A stretch of 64,000 bases of DNA from Tannockella sp964372125 (GTDB lineage: Bacteria > Bacillota_I > Bacilli_A > Erysipelotrichales > Coprobacillaceae). This document shows positions 17,175 through 25,902 of this stretch, piece by piece; the stretch's first letter is position 1; the number at the start of each line of letters is the position of its first letter. The translations under genes were made by a program, and so were the position numbers. The notes beneath the pieces were generated by a model. It ran no database searches. It was not told the origin of the DNA and was given only the letters and a program-made list of their open reading frames with translations. The stretch covers positions 9,082 through 73,081 of the forward strand of contig CAYJPL010000008.1 in the NCBI GenBank assembly GCA_964372125.1, read 5' to 3'.

Positions 17175-19595
17175 CTATTTGTTTTTAAAGCTTTTTAATC
17201 GCAATGCATTTAACACTACAGAAACACTTGATAAACTCATTGCCGCACCACCAAACATTGGATTTAAAAGTGGTCCTCCAAATGCATAAATGATTCCTGC
17301 AGCAAGCGGAATACCAGCAACATTATAAATAAATGCCCAAAATAAATTTTGTTTAATTGTTCGCATTGTTCTTTTAGAAAGATTTATTGCTAGACTTACA
17401 TCTCGTAGATCATTTTTCATTAAAATGATATCACCGCATTCTACTGCAATATCACTTCCATTACCAATAGCAAAGGCAACGTTTGCTTGGCTTAGAGCAG
17501 GTGCATCATTAATACCATCTCCCACCATAGCAACAAACTTTCCAGTATCTTGTAACTCTTTTATTTTATTTGCTTTATCTTCTGGCAATACTTCATATAC
17601 TACATGGTCAATACCTACTTGTTTTCCAATTGCTTTTGCAGTAATTTCATTATCGCCTGTTAACATTACTACTTCTTTCCCATCTTTATGTAGCTGTTTA
17701 ATAGCCTCTATACTTGATTCTTTTATCTTATCTCCTATAGCGATTGTTGAAGCGATTTCTTTATTGATTGTTACGTAAATAACAGTTTTTCCTTCATTTA
17801 GAAGCGTATCAATACCTTTTTGTATATCATCACTGATTGTTGTATCACCTTCAACTAACAATTTATTACCGACAGAAACTTCCATGCCTTCATAATTATA
17901 AGATATACCTTTTCCAACATATGTTTGATAATTATCTATGTTTTTTATTTCTAAATTATTATTTTTTGCATAGCTAACAATTGCTTTAGCAAGTGGGTGT
18001 TCACTTACTACTTCACCACTTGCAACAATCTCAAGAATCATATCTTTTGTATACTTACTATAAGTTAGAATATTTGTTACTTCTGGTTTTCCTTGTGTAA
18101 TAGTGCCTGTTTTATCAAGCACAACCGTTTGTATTTGATTTGTGATTTCTAATACTTGTCCACCTTTAAATAGCACACCATGCTTTGCACCTACACCAGT
18201 TGCAACCATTATTGCTGTTGGTGTGGCAAGACCTAATGCACACGGACAAGCAATCACTAATACTGAAATAGCGATTGTCATACTAAATACAAAAGAACCG
18301 TTTACGATATACCATATCATAAAACTTATTGCTGCAATAGCCATAACAACTGGTACAAAGTAATAACTAACGACATCACCAATATGTGCAATTGGAGCTT
18401 TATTTCCCTGTGCTTGTTCAACTAAGTTTATAATTTTCGATAATACTGTATCTTCTCCTACCTTTGTACATCTAATTTTTATGTATCCTGATAGAAGCAT
18501 ACTAGCACCAAACAATTGATCATTGATTCCTTTTTCAACTGGCATACTTTCACCAGTTAACATTGATTCATCAACACTCGCACTACCTTCAACAATGATT
18601 CCATCTACTGGTATTTTTTGTCCTGCTTTTACAAGAATAATATCGCCTACATCAACTTCTTCTATTGGAACAACAATTTCTTGATTATCTTTTATTACTA
18701 CCGCCATGTCAGGTGACATATCAATTAATTTTTTTATAGCTTCGCTTGTTTTAGCTTTACTGTTTGCTTCAAAGTATTTTCCTAACTGAATTAAAGTAAT
18801 GATCACTACTGCAGATTCATAATATAAACTATGTGCCATGTGCATGTTTGATGGTATCATCCATGTTGCATATAAACTGTATAAAAATGCACATCCTGTT
18901 CCTATTGCAATAAGAGTATCCATATTTGGACTACGATTTATAAGTGATTTAAAACCAACAATATAAAATCTTCTTCCATAAAATAGCACTGGTATTGTTA
19001 ATAATAATTGGATTAATGCAAAATTTAACGTGTTATCATTTATGTCAATAATATGTGGTAATGGTAATCCTACCATTGATCCCATTGAAATATATAATAA
19101 TGGTATTGTAAAAACTGATGATATTATAAAATTATTTAAAAGTTTATTTTTTTCTTTATTTTTATTATCTTCAAATTCTACAATTTGTTCTACTTTATGG
19201 TATTGAAATCCTAATTCTTTTATTTTAGTATATACATCTTTATTGTTGTTATCTGTCTTATATACTAACTTTGAAGTAGTTAAATTTACACTTACCTCAT
19301 ATATTCCAGGTAATTTAGCTAATGCTTTTTCTAGTTTCGTACTACAACTTGCACAGTGCATTCCTTCTATTAATAATGTCTTTGTGATCAAATTTTTCTC
19401 TTTTGCTTTAAATCCTAACTTATTTACTGCTTCTATAATATCCTTACTTAAATCAGTATCCATTTCTACATACATTACTTCTTGTAAAAGATTTACTTGT
19501 ACATTAGTTATATTATTTATACTTTTAACAGCTTTTTCCACTCTTGCACTACAACTTGCACAGTGCATTCCTTCTATACTAAACTGTATTTTCAT
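17175..19595 (-). CDS. copA: Copper-translocating P1B-type ATPase with two metal-binding domains
   Basis: 806 residues. Two N-terminal heavy-metal-associated domains each carry GMHCASC. Then come eight membrane helices with the CPC metal site (IACPCALGLATP), the TGES actuator loop, the phosphorylation site DKTGTIT, the SEHPLA motif in the nucleotide domain and GDGINDAPAL. CPC plus two HMA domains and the MSLSSVSVVLNALRL ending place it in the Cu+ exporter group (1B-1). The start is the ATG after GAGGTG. No copper chaperone or CsoR/CopY gene is adjacent. Confidence 0.94.
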   Translation of the reverse strand: MKIQFSIEGMHCASCSARVEKAVKSINNITNVQVNLLQEVMYVEMDTDLSKDIIEAVNKLGFKAKEKNLITKTLLIEGMHCASCSTKLEKALAKLPGIYEVSVNLTTSKLVYKTDNNNKDVYTKIKELGFQYHKVEQIVEFEDNKNKEKNKLLNNFIISSVFTIPLLYISMGSMVGLPLPHIIDINDNTLNFALIQLLLTIPVLFYGRRFYIVGFKSLINRSPNMDTLIAIGTGCAFLYSLYATWMIPSNMHMAHSLYYESAVVIITLIQLGKYFEANSKAKTSEAIKKLIDMSPDMAVVIKDNQEIVVPIEEVDVGDIILVKAGQKIPVDGIIVEGSASVDESMLTGESMPVEKGINDQLFGASMLLSGYIKIRCTKVGEDTVLSKIINLVEQAQGNKAPIAHIGDVVSYYFVPVVMAIAAISFMIWYIVNGSFVFSMTIAISVLVIACPCALGLATPTAIMVATGVGAKHGVLFKGGQVLEITNQIQTVVLDKTGTITQGKPEVTNILTYSKYTKDMILEIVASGEVVSEHPLAKAIVSYAKNNNLEIKNIDNYQTYVGKGISYNYEGMEVSVGNKLLVEGDTTISDDIQKGIDTLLNEGKTVIYVTINKEIASTIAIGDKIKESSIEAIKQLHKDGKEVVMLTGDNEITAKAIGKQVGIDHVVYEVLPEDKANKIKELQDTGKFVAMVGDGINDAPALSQANVAFAIGNGSDIAVECGDIILMKNDLRDVSLAINLSKRTMRTIKQNLFWAFIYNVAGIPLAAGIIYAFGGPLLNPMFGGAAMSLSSVSVVLNALRLKSFKNK

Positions 19596-19617
19596 ATTTA
19601 TCACCTCTTACTTATTA

Positions 19618-19639
19618 TACAATTACCAAGATAATTGTA
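19618..19639. promoter_or_regulatory. Palindrome upstream of copA, possible operator
   Basis: TACAATTA and TAATTGTA, 8-bp perfect arms 6 nt apart, 23 nt before the copA start and between divergent genes. It does not match the CopY cop box (TACANNTGTA) or the CsoR consensus, so the regulator is unknown. Confidence 0.35.
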
Positions 19640-19717
19640 AATCAATTACGCTTATGTTATTGTATTTTATCTATATTTTCTTATATAATTAGATTAATAA
19701 AGAAAAAGGAGATTTTT

Positions 19718-20698
19718 ATGAAAATAGGAACAATAGGGACAGGTTTTATTGTTGACACATTTTTAGATGCAGTTAAAAAAAATGATGGTGTAGAAGTTAA
19801 ATGTATGTATACTCGTAATCGTGATAGTGCTATTGAGCTTGCGACCAAATATGGTATTCAAACAATTTATACAAATATTGAAGATTTATACAATGATGAG
19901 ACAATTGATTTTATCTATGTCGCATCTCCAAATAGTGTACACTATAAACAAGCATATCAAGCACTTATGGCAGGGAAAAACGTAATTTGTGAAAAACCAT
20001 TTGCTTCTACTGCAAAAAATGTAGATACACTAAGAAAACTTGCAATAGAGAAAAAGTTATTTTTATTTGAGGCAATTACAACTATTCATTTACCACACTT
20101 TAAAAAAATAAAAGAATTATGTAAAGAAATTAGTCCAATACGTATTGTTGAGTGCAACTTTTCTAAGTATTCATCAAGATATGATGACTTTTTAGCTGGT
20201 AAAAATCCAAACATATTTAATCCGGAATTTTCAGGTGGTGCCCTTGCTGACTTGAATATATATAACATTCATTTTACAATGGGAGCATTTGGGGTACCTA
20301 AATCAGCTATCTACTACCCTAATGTACGAGAAAATGGTATCGACTCTTCTGGTGTTGCAATATTCCATTATGATGGTTTTATCGCTAGTCTTGTTTCTGC
20401 AAAAGAGAGTACTGCAAAAAGTCATGGATATATTCAAGGTGAAAAAGGAAGTATCTATATTAATGACAGTGTAAGTGGTTGTCATGATGTTGTATTAGAA
20501 ACAAATGATAGAAAAGAAACATTAACATTACATACAACTGATAACAATTTATACTATGAAATAGTTGAATTTAAGAAAATTTTTGACGCTCAAGATTATG
20601 ATACATGTTATAAATTATTAGACTATAGCTATGATGTATACACAGTTGTAGAAAATATGAGAAAAGATGCAAATCTACCATATAGTAACGATAACTAA
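19718..20698 (+). CDS. Gfo/Idh/MocA family oxidoreductase
   Basis: 326 residues, AAAAGGAG before the ATG. MKIGTIGTGFIVDTFLDAV is the NAD(P)-binding GxGxxV start, YVASPNSVHYKQAYQALMAGKNVICEKPFA holds the family EKP lysine, and GGALADLNIYNIH is the substrate-domain motif. It is related to, but clearly different from, the family member at 8884-9855. The substrate is unknown; sugar or polyol dehydrogenation is usual. It is transcribed alone, with a strong terminator overlapping its stop. Confidence 0.88.
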   Translation: MKIGTIGTGFIVDTFLDAVKKNDGVEVKCMYTRNRDSAIELATKYGIQTIYTNIEDLYNDETIDFIYVASPNSVHYKQAYQALMAGKNVICEKPFASTAKNVDTLRKLAIEKKLFLFEAITTIHLPHFKKIKELCKEISPIRIVECNFSKYSSRYDDFLAGKNPNIFNPEFSGGALADLNIYNIHFTMGAFGVPKSAIYYPNVRENGIDSSGVAIFHYDGFIASLVSAKESTAKSHGYIQGEKGSIYINDSVSGCHDVVLETNDRKETLTLHTTDNNLYYEIVEFKKIFDAQDYDTCYKLLDYSYDVYTVVENMRKDANLPYSNDN

Positions 20699-20722
20699 AA
20701 TGTGCCTAGGCACATTTTTTTT
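20697..20722 (+). terminator. Terminator of the second Gfo/Idh/MocA gene
   Basis: AAAATGTGCC and GGCACATTTT with a T tail, directly at the stop codon. Confidence 0.8.
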
Positions 20723-20846
20723 ATCCTATATTTTTATAGCAAACTAGTAGCTTTATCTTATTATAATTAAAATCATAAGCATTTCTGTTTTTAAAAAATT
20801 ATTATTACGATTTTTTTTTTTTATTTAAATGTTATAATCATTTTAG

Positions 20847-20869
20847 GATAACATTTTAAGGATGTTATC
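20847..20869. promoter_or_regulatory. Inverted repeat in the leader of the small membrane-protein gene
   Basis: GATAACAT and ATGTTATC, perfect 8-bp arms 7 nt apart, about 95 nt before the ATG and just after a TATAAT-like element near 20832. It could be an operator at the start of the accessory island; nothing else is seen in 20723-20961. Confidence 0.3.
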
Positions 20870-20961
20870 GATATAAGAAAGTTATCAAAATATACTAGAC
20901 AACCAATTTCTATATCGTATATTTTCAATCTATATTAATTTCTTCAAAGGGGGTGATTTCA

Positions 20962-21333
20962 ATGACGTATAGAACAATTATTTCTGTTATTTTTATTTAT
21001 TTGTCATTTGTATATTCATTTATTTTTAATACAACTACGGCTACTTATTTCTCTGTAGTAGGTTGGTTGTTGTTATTGCTTTGTGGCGTTTTTATTCATT
21101 ATAGTCAGACAAATACAAAAAGAAGTAATAAATTATTTTGGTGTGTAATTATATGGCCCGTACTTATGACTCCTTTATCATTTTTGTATGATACAATAAT
21201 ATGCCAAAACTACGGTATCCTAACAATATTTAATCCGATTTTCTTTCCTTACGATAAAACAGTAATAATCGCATGGTTATTATATATTAGTTGTTGCCTT
21301 ATGATTGATTGGATATTGATTAAAAAAAAGTAA
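20962..21333 (+). CDS. Small uncharacterised membrane protein (about four helices)
   Basis: 123 residues from the ATG after AAGGGGGTGA. Hydrophobic helices lie near residues 4-22, 28-45, 56-77 and 97-117, with short polar loops (HYSQTNTKRSNK). I recognise no family. It has its own hairpin terminator at 21389-21413, so it is probably transcribed apart from the TIR gene 170 bases downstream. Position alone suggests a link to that pair. Codon and base use look like the neighbours. Confidence 0.6.
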   Translation: MTYRTIISVIFIYLSFVYSFIFNTTTATYFSVVGWLLLLLCGVFIHYSQTNTKRSNKLFWCVIIWPVLMTPLSFLYDTIICQNYGILTIFNPIFFPYDKTVIIAWLLYISCCLMIDWILIKKK

Positions 21334-21388
21334 ATAATTTACAATTATTAAAATTATACTATTTGAATAAATTGTTTTAGTAACACAT

Positions 21389-21413
21389 AAAAAAAGGATG
21401 ATATCCTTTTTTT
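21389..21413 (+). terminator. Terminator between the small membrane protein and the TIR gene
   Basis: Seven A, GGAT, a 3-nt loop, ATCC and seven T: a short perfect hairpin with a T tail. Confidence 0.7.
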
Positions 21414-21502
21414 ATATTACATTATTATATGATTATTAGCCTATATGATATACTTAATGTATACTTATGCAACTTCCTAGTACGATGATAAGGAGGGATA
21501 CA

Positions 21503-23182
21503 ATGGATTTAGATAAAATTCAAAAGCGTATGGAAGATTCTCGATATAAACAACTTAAAGTTACAAATACTGATGATAATGAACCTTATGTTTTTATTAG
21601 TTATAAAAGTGATGATTGGGAAGTTGCACTATCTACAATAGTTTATCAGCTGCAGGCACGATATGGTTTGCGTACTTATTTTGATAAAGCCTTTGATGAA
21701 ACAAATGCTTTATGGACAGAAGAATTTCAAAAAGCATTGTCTAGTCCTAAATGTAAAGCTATTGTTGTTATGTTATCAAAGCATTATTATGCAAGCTATG
21801 CAACATTACTTGAATTAATGTATAGCCAAACACCAATTTGTATGGTAAATCGTATTCGTAAACCAGTAGTTCCTATTATTATAGACAGTAATATTCAAAA
21901 TCATATTGATGAATTAATGTCTAATGAAGAGGATACGGGTCTAAAACTTAAAGGTACAGAACGTATGTTGTTTGATGATACATTTGATAGAATCTATATG
22001 ATTGCTTCTCATGAGAAACATTTAGACGTAGATATCTTAAATTCATATGTAAAAGAAATGCGTTTTGAAAAACGTATTTGTGCTCAGTTAGTTGAGGCCA
22101 TGCTTGCATTTGTAAGATCTAATTCTAATATATTTTTTAATAATGATGAATTCTATGCAAAAATTGCATTAACAATCAATGATGCAGTTAATAAGACAAA
22201 GAACTCATTGCAAGCTGATTTATCTGTATTTGAAGATAAAAACTCATTAAATAAAACTGACGGTACAACTATTACAACAAATAATTCTCCGTCTATATCG
22301 ATACTCCAAGATGTGAGTTATGTAGTATGTCAAGAAGACTTAACAAGTCTTAGTGCAATGGATTTATACAATAAGGCACAAGCATTTCAATATGGAAGAA
22401 ACTGCTCAGTCGATAATCAAAAAGCATTTGCATATTATATTTACGCATACCAACAAGGATATTTGTCAGCTGCATTTAATATTGGTTATTTTTATGATGT
22501 TGGTATCGGTGTTGCACTAAATACTACAAAAGCAATAACATGGTATGAAAAAGCAATTGAACAATGTGATGACTATGTTGCTTGTTTTAACCTTGGTTTA
22601 TTGTATGAGTTTGGTAAAAATTGTGAAAAAGATTTAAAAAAAGCTTTTGATTTATATGTTGTTGGTGCAAATAAAAATTATGCAAAATCATTGTACCGTG
22701 TCGGTCTATTTTATAAAGAAGGATACTTCGTTGATAAGGACTATAAAACAGCTATTAGTTACTATTGTAGAGCTGCTGACTTAGAGATTGAAGATGTGTA
22801 TTATGAAGTAGCTGTCGCATACTTCAATGGGGAATTTATTGAACAAGACTATGTAAAATCAAAGTTGTTATTTGAAAAATTAATTTATAAAAATAATGCA
22901 GAAGTATTCTATTATCTTGCAATGTTTTATGAATTAGGATTATCTGTAGAAAAAGACTATTTAAAAGCGATACAATATCATACAAAAAGTGCTAACCTAG
23001 GGAATAGCGAATCTAAAAAACATCTTGCCAAACTTACTAAACAGGGAGCAGGTGCTCTAAAGGATAAATTTGAAGCTTCTTCTTTATACCAAAAAGCAAG
23101 TCAAATTAATGTTGATGATGCTATGAATTCTGCAAAAGAAACAGCTAACAACATAAAGAATAAGTTTAAGAAATTTTGGTAA
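21503..23182 (+). CDS. TIR-domain protein with C-terminal SEL1 repeats, candidate NAD-consuming sensor/effector
   Basis: 559 residues from the ATG after AAGGAGG. Residues about 27-120 form a TIR domain: PYVFISYKSDDWE is strand A with box 1, YGLRTYFDK the BB region, KAIVVMLSKHYYAS strand D, then Glu104 in ASYATLLELM at the place of the catalytic glutamate of NAD-cleaving TIRs. A helical linker with low-complexity NKTDGTTITTNNSPS leads to about six SEL1 repeats (residues about 283-512) of 36 residues, with A-x-x-L/I-G-x-x-Y-x-x-G patterns. SEL1 arrays bind proteins, so they may sense a trigger or hold the partner. It is coupled to the RyR gene two bases downstream. Enzyme activity and a role in phage defence are inferences. 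Confidence 0.85.
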   Translation: MDLDKIQKRMEDSRYKQLKVTNTDDNEPYVFISYKSDDWEVALSTIVYQLQARYGLRTYFDKAFDETNALWTEEFQKALSSPKCKAIVVMLSKHYYASYATLLELMYSQTPICMVNRIRKPVVPIIIDSNIQNHIDELMSNEEDTGLKLKGTERMLFDDTFDRIYMIASHEKHLDVDILNSYVKEMRFEKRICAQLVEAMLAFVRSNSNIFFNNDEFYAKIALTINDAVNKTKNSLQADLSVFEDKNSLNKTDGTTITTNNSPSISILQDVSYVVCQEDLTSLSAMDLYNKAQAFQYGRNCSVDNQKAFAYYIYAYQQGYLSAAFNIGYFYDVGIGVALNTTKAITWYEKAIEQCDDYVACFNLGLLYEFGKNCEKDLKKAFDLYVVGANKNYAKSLYRVGLFYKEGYFVDKDYKTAISYYCRAADLEIEDVYYEVAVAYFNGEFIEQDYVKSKLLFEKLIYKNNAEVFYYLAMFYELGLSVEKDYLKAIQYHTKSANLGNSESKKHLAKLTKQGAGALKDKFEASSLYQKASQINVDDAMNSAKETANNIKNKFKKFW

Positions 23183-23184
23183 TT

Positions 23185-24603
23185 ATGAGACATATACTTA
23201 CAAAGATATTCAAATATATTCTTTTACTAATCCCTTTAAGTCTTGGTATTATTGGTTATCTTGAATTCTATCCTGAACAATACACTAGTGCATTATATTT
23301 TTCTATAAGATTATTTAGTTTAAATTATGATATTGATAATACTAGTTTAATATTAGAGATTGCTAGATGGTCTGCACCTATCTTTCTTATAACTTGGTTA
23401 GCAGTATATGTTAAAACTTTTTATAAAAACACAAGTGATTTTATGAAGCTTACACTTTCTGATCCTATTTTAGTATATGGTAAAAATGCTCATTCACTAA
23501 CCTTTTGTAATGATTTGAAAAAGAATAATATATCTTTTATTAATTCATTAAAATACAAAAAAGTAAAAACACATGTACTTCTTTTTGATAACGATAACGA
23601 TAATCTTTTATTTCTTTTTGATCATATTGATTTATTTATAAAAAATGATTGTACTGTATATATCCATCTACAAGAAAATCATGATATTTTATTTGATAAA
23701 TATGAAATAGATATCTTTCCATTTAGTAGTGCTAATGCAACTGCTCAACTATTTTGGATAGATCAATCTTCTTCTCTATGTAATACTTTATATTCATCAA
23801 ATAAACCAATTGATATAGTTATTGTCGGCGATGGTATATACGCAAAAAATATATTTGAACAAGGACTTTTATTTAATATATACTCCTGTTCTCAAAGTAT
23901 ACATTATCATTTATTTGGAAATTGGCAAGAATATAAGGCACTTCATTTGTATTGGGAAGATATTCAAAATGCAACGAATAATGAATGTAAGGATTTAATT
24001 GAATTTTATGATACACCATGGTCCAATCATTTATTACTATTTCAAAAATCAGACAAAGTAATTATTTGTAGTGATTCAATTGAAGAAAATCAGTATATCG
24101 CTAGTACAATATGTCATATGATACCTATTCATACTCACTTAGACACTCTATACTTTCATAATAATTCCATGAATCATGATACTTTTCCTATTAAAATGTT
24201 TGGCCAATTTAGCCATATATATAGATATGATATAATTATCCAAAAAGTATTAATTGAACGTGCAAAAAAACAACATAATGATTATGTTGCATACCAAAAA
24301 CAAAATAATCCAAGCACAAATACTATTGCTTGGCAAAATCTATCTTATTTCTTAAAATTATCAAATATAGCTAGCGCTAATTTTAATGAATATAACATAA
24401 AAGAAATATCAAAATATATATCAACTGATAGAGAATACATTCTTGCAAAGTTAGAGCATATGAGATGGTCAAGATTTCATTTCCTATATAACTGGCAACC
24501 TGGTATGCGTAACAATCAACAAAGACTACACAATAACCTAATTGCTTTTGAACAATTAAATAATAATGATAAAAATAAGGATATAAATGCAAATAAAGGG
24601 TAA
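23185..24603 (+). CDS. Membrane-anchored protein with two Rossmann-like (RCK/TrkA-N-type) segments and a C-terminal RyR domain
   Basis: 472 residues. Two membrane helices (about 8-28 and 57-78) flank YTSALYFSIRLFSLN and lead into EIARWSAPI, a layout seen in two-helix RCK-type membrane proteins. A first Rossmann-like strand DPILVYGKNAHS (from residue 93) has lost most of the GxGxxG glycines; a second, IDIVIVGDGIYAKN (about 209), keeps part. The C-terminus LAKLEHMRWSRFHFLYNWQPG, then R-x-H-x-x-L-x-x-F-x-x-L, matches the bacterial RyR (ryanodine-receptor repeat) domain, where E-H-x-R-W is the hallmark. The ATG is 2 nt after the TIR stop with no good binding site of its own, so it depends on TIR translation. 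A pore or nucleotide-sensing role is inferred. Confidence 0.75.
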   Translation: MRHILTKIFKYILLLIPLSLGIIGYLEFYPEQYTSALYFSIRLFSLNYDIDNTSLILEIARWSAPIFLITWLAVYVKTFYKNTSDFMKLTLSDPILVYGKNAHSLTFCNDLKKNNISFINSLKYKKVKTHVLLFDNDNDNLLFLFDHIDLFIKNDCTVYIHLQENHDILFDKYEIDIFPFSSANATAQLFWIDQSSSLCNTLYSSNKPIDIVIVGDGIYAKNIFEQGLLFNIYSCSQSIHYHLFGNWQEYKALHLYWEDIQNATNNECKDLIEFYDTPWSNHLLLFQKSDKVIICSDSIEENQYIASTICHMIPIHTHLDTLYFHNNSMNHDTFPIKMFGQFSHIYRYDIIIQKVLIERAKKQHNDYVAYQKQNNPSTNTIAWQNLSYFLKLSNIASANFNEYNIKEISKYISTDREYILAKLEHMRWSRFHFLYNWQPGMRNNQQRLHNNLIAFEQLNNNDKNKDINANKG

Positions 24604-24617
24604 TTAACCCTTTATTT
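24591..24617. terminator. Shared bidirectional terminator of the RyR and SulP genes
   Basis: AAATAAAGGG pairs with CCCTTTATTT around a 7-nt loop that contains both stop codons. The two convergent genes abut base to base. Confidence 0.8.
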
Positions 24618-25806
24618 TTTTATGAATATAATATACAGCTACACCAACTATAATTGATATAGAAATATCAAAAAATAACATACAAACTAGTGTACTTAAT
24701 GATGTAATTGATGTAAATACATCTTTTTTTATCATCTTTATTCCAGTATAAATTAATATACTACTTAATGATACTAATGGAACATAACTCATAATTGGAG
24801 CAAGAAACAATATCATAATTAACAAGAATAAAGAATGAAAAACACTTATTATTCTCGTTCTACCTCCTGTCATAATCGCAACTTGTGTACTTGAAAAACT
24901 TGCAGCTGAAGGAACACAACCAAAGAATGGCAAAATATAATTACCTATTGATAATGCACTTATTTCATTGTTTATACTAAATTTTGTGTTTGTTATCTTT
25001 GAAGCGGATAGGCCTGATGTAATTGATTTTACCATTAAAATGGTAGCAACATTTATACTTGGCATAAGCAACTCAAAGAAATTATTTTTTAATGTATAAA
25101 GAAAAGTTGTATTGATATCAAATGTAATTACTTCTGGCATTTTTTCTACTGTGTCAATATCTAGTAATATAATCATATTTATAACTACGATAATAATTAA
25201 TAACATCAATGATGATGGCATTATTTTTTCTAATTTATTAGGATAGAACATTAGGAATAAAATACCAATTAGCCCTATTGATACAACAAGAATATTCATA
25301 TCTACAATTATAAAAATTGCTTTTGTAAATATCTCGATAATACTTCCTTTTATACTCTCTACACCTAAAAATGTATCTATTTCACCAGCAATTATTAATA
25401 ATCCAATACCACCATTTATACCTACAAGTACCTTAGAAGGTATTTTTTCTAGAAATATTGCTAGTTTACTAATTCTAAATAATAACATTATTGTCGCAAC
25501 TATAATACCAGATGCTAATACACCATTTATACCATATTGTAATGCGATAAGTGAAAGTATTGTTGATGTAGAAGCCGTTGCACCATTAATTTGAAACCTT
25601 CCACCACCTAATACACCAATAATAATACCACCTAATATCGCACTTATAATACCTGCAGTAGCATCTAATCCATTTGCAAGTCCTAGTGCTAGCGCTAAAG
25701 GCAAAGCCACAATCGCAGCACTTAACCCTGATATAACATCTTTTTTTAACTTCATTAAATTATAATTTTTAAATTCTTCTTTTACCATGTTTATATAATT
25801 ATTCAT
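24604..25806 (-). CDS. SulP family anion transporter lacking a STAS domain
   Basis: 400 residues with about 12-14 hydrophobic segments. The family core is visible: DVISGLSAAIVALPLALALG near the N-terminus, GGGRFQINGATASTSTIL, and GCVPSAASFSSTQVAIMTGGRTR. SulP proteins carry sulfate, bicarbonate, dicarboxylates or other anions. The cytoplasmic STAS domain that usually follows is absent; the chain ends YYIHKKIKG right after the last helix. Similar short forms exist, so this need not be a truncation. AAGAGG precedes the ATG. The anion is not visible. Confidence 0.85.
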   Translation of the reverse strand: MNNYINMVKEEFKNYNLMKLKKDVISGLSAAIVALPLALALGLANGLDATAGIISAILGGIIIGVLGGGRFQINGATASTSTILSLIALQYGINGVLASGIIVATIMLLFRISKLAIFLEKIPSKVLVGINGGIGLLIIAGEIDTFLGVESIKGSIIEIFTKAIFIIVDMNILVVSIGLIGILFLMFYPNKLEKIMPSSLMLLIIIVVINMIILLDIDTVEKMPEVITFDINTTFLYTLKNNFFELLMPSINVATILMVKSITSGLSASKITNTKFSINNEISALSIGNYILPFFGCVPSAASFSSTQVAIMTGGRTRIISVFHSLFLLIMILFLAPIMSYVPLVSLSSILIYTGIKMIKKDVFTSITSLSTLVCMLFFDISISIIVGVAVYYIHKKIKG

Positions 25807-25902
25807 ATATTTACCTCTTTACAATACAACAATATCATCATTTACGATTAAATTATGCTATAATATATTCAAATAATACAACTATTAAGTCAGGAGTACA
25901 TT

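Noticed and set aside
19611..19660. CopY box before copA
   Set aside because: The palindrome lacks the TACANNTGTA spacing; it is kept only as an unassigned operator candidate.
21503..24603. Thoeris or CBASS assignment for the TIR pair
   Set aside because: There is no ThsA-like SLOG/sirtuin protein and no cyclase; the partner is an RCK-like/RyR membrane protein.
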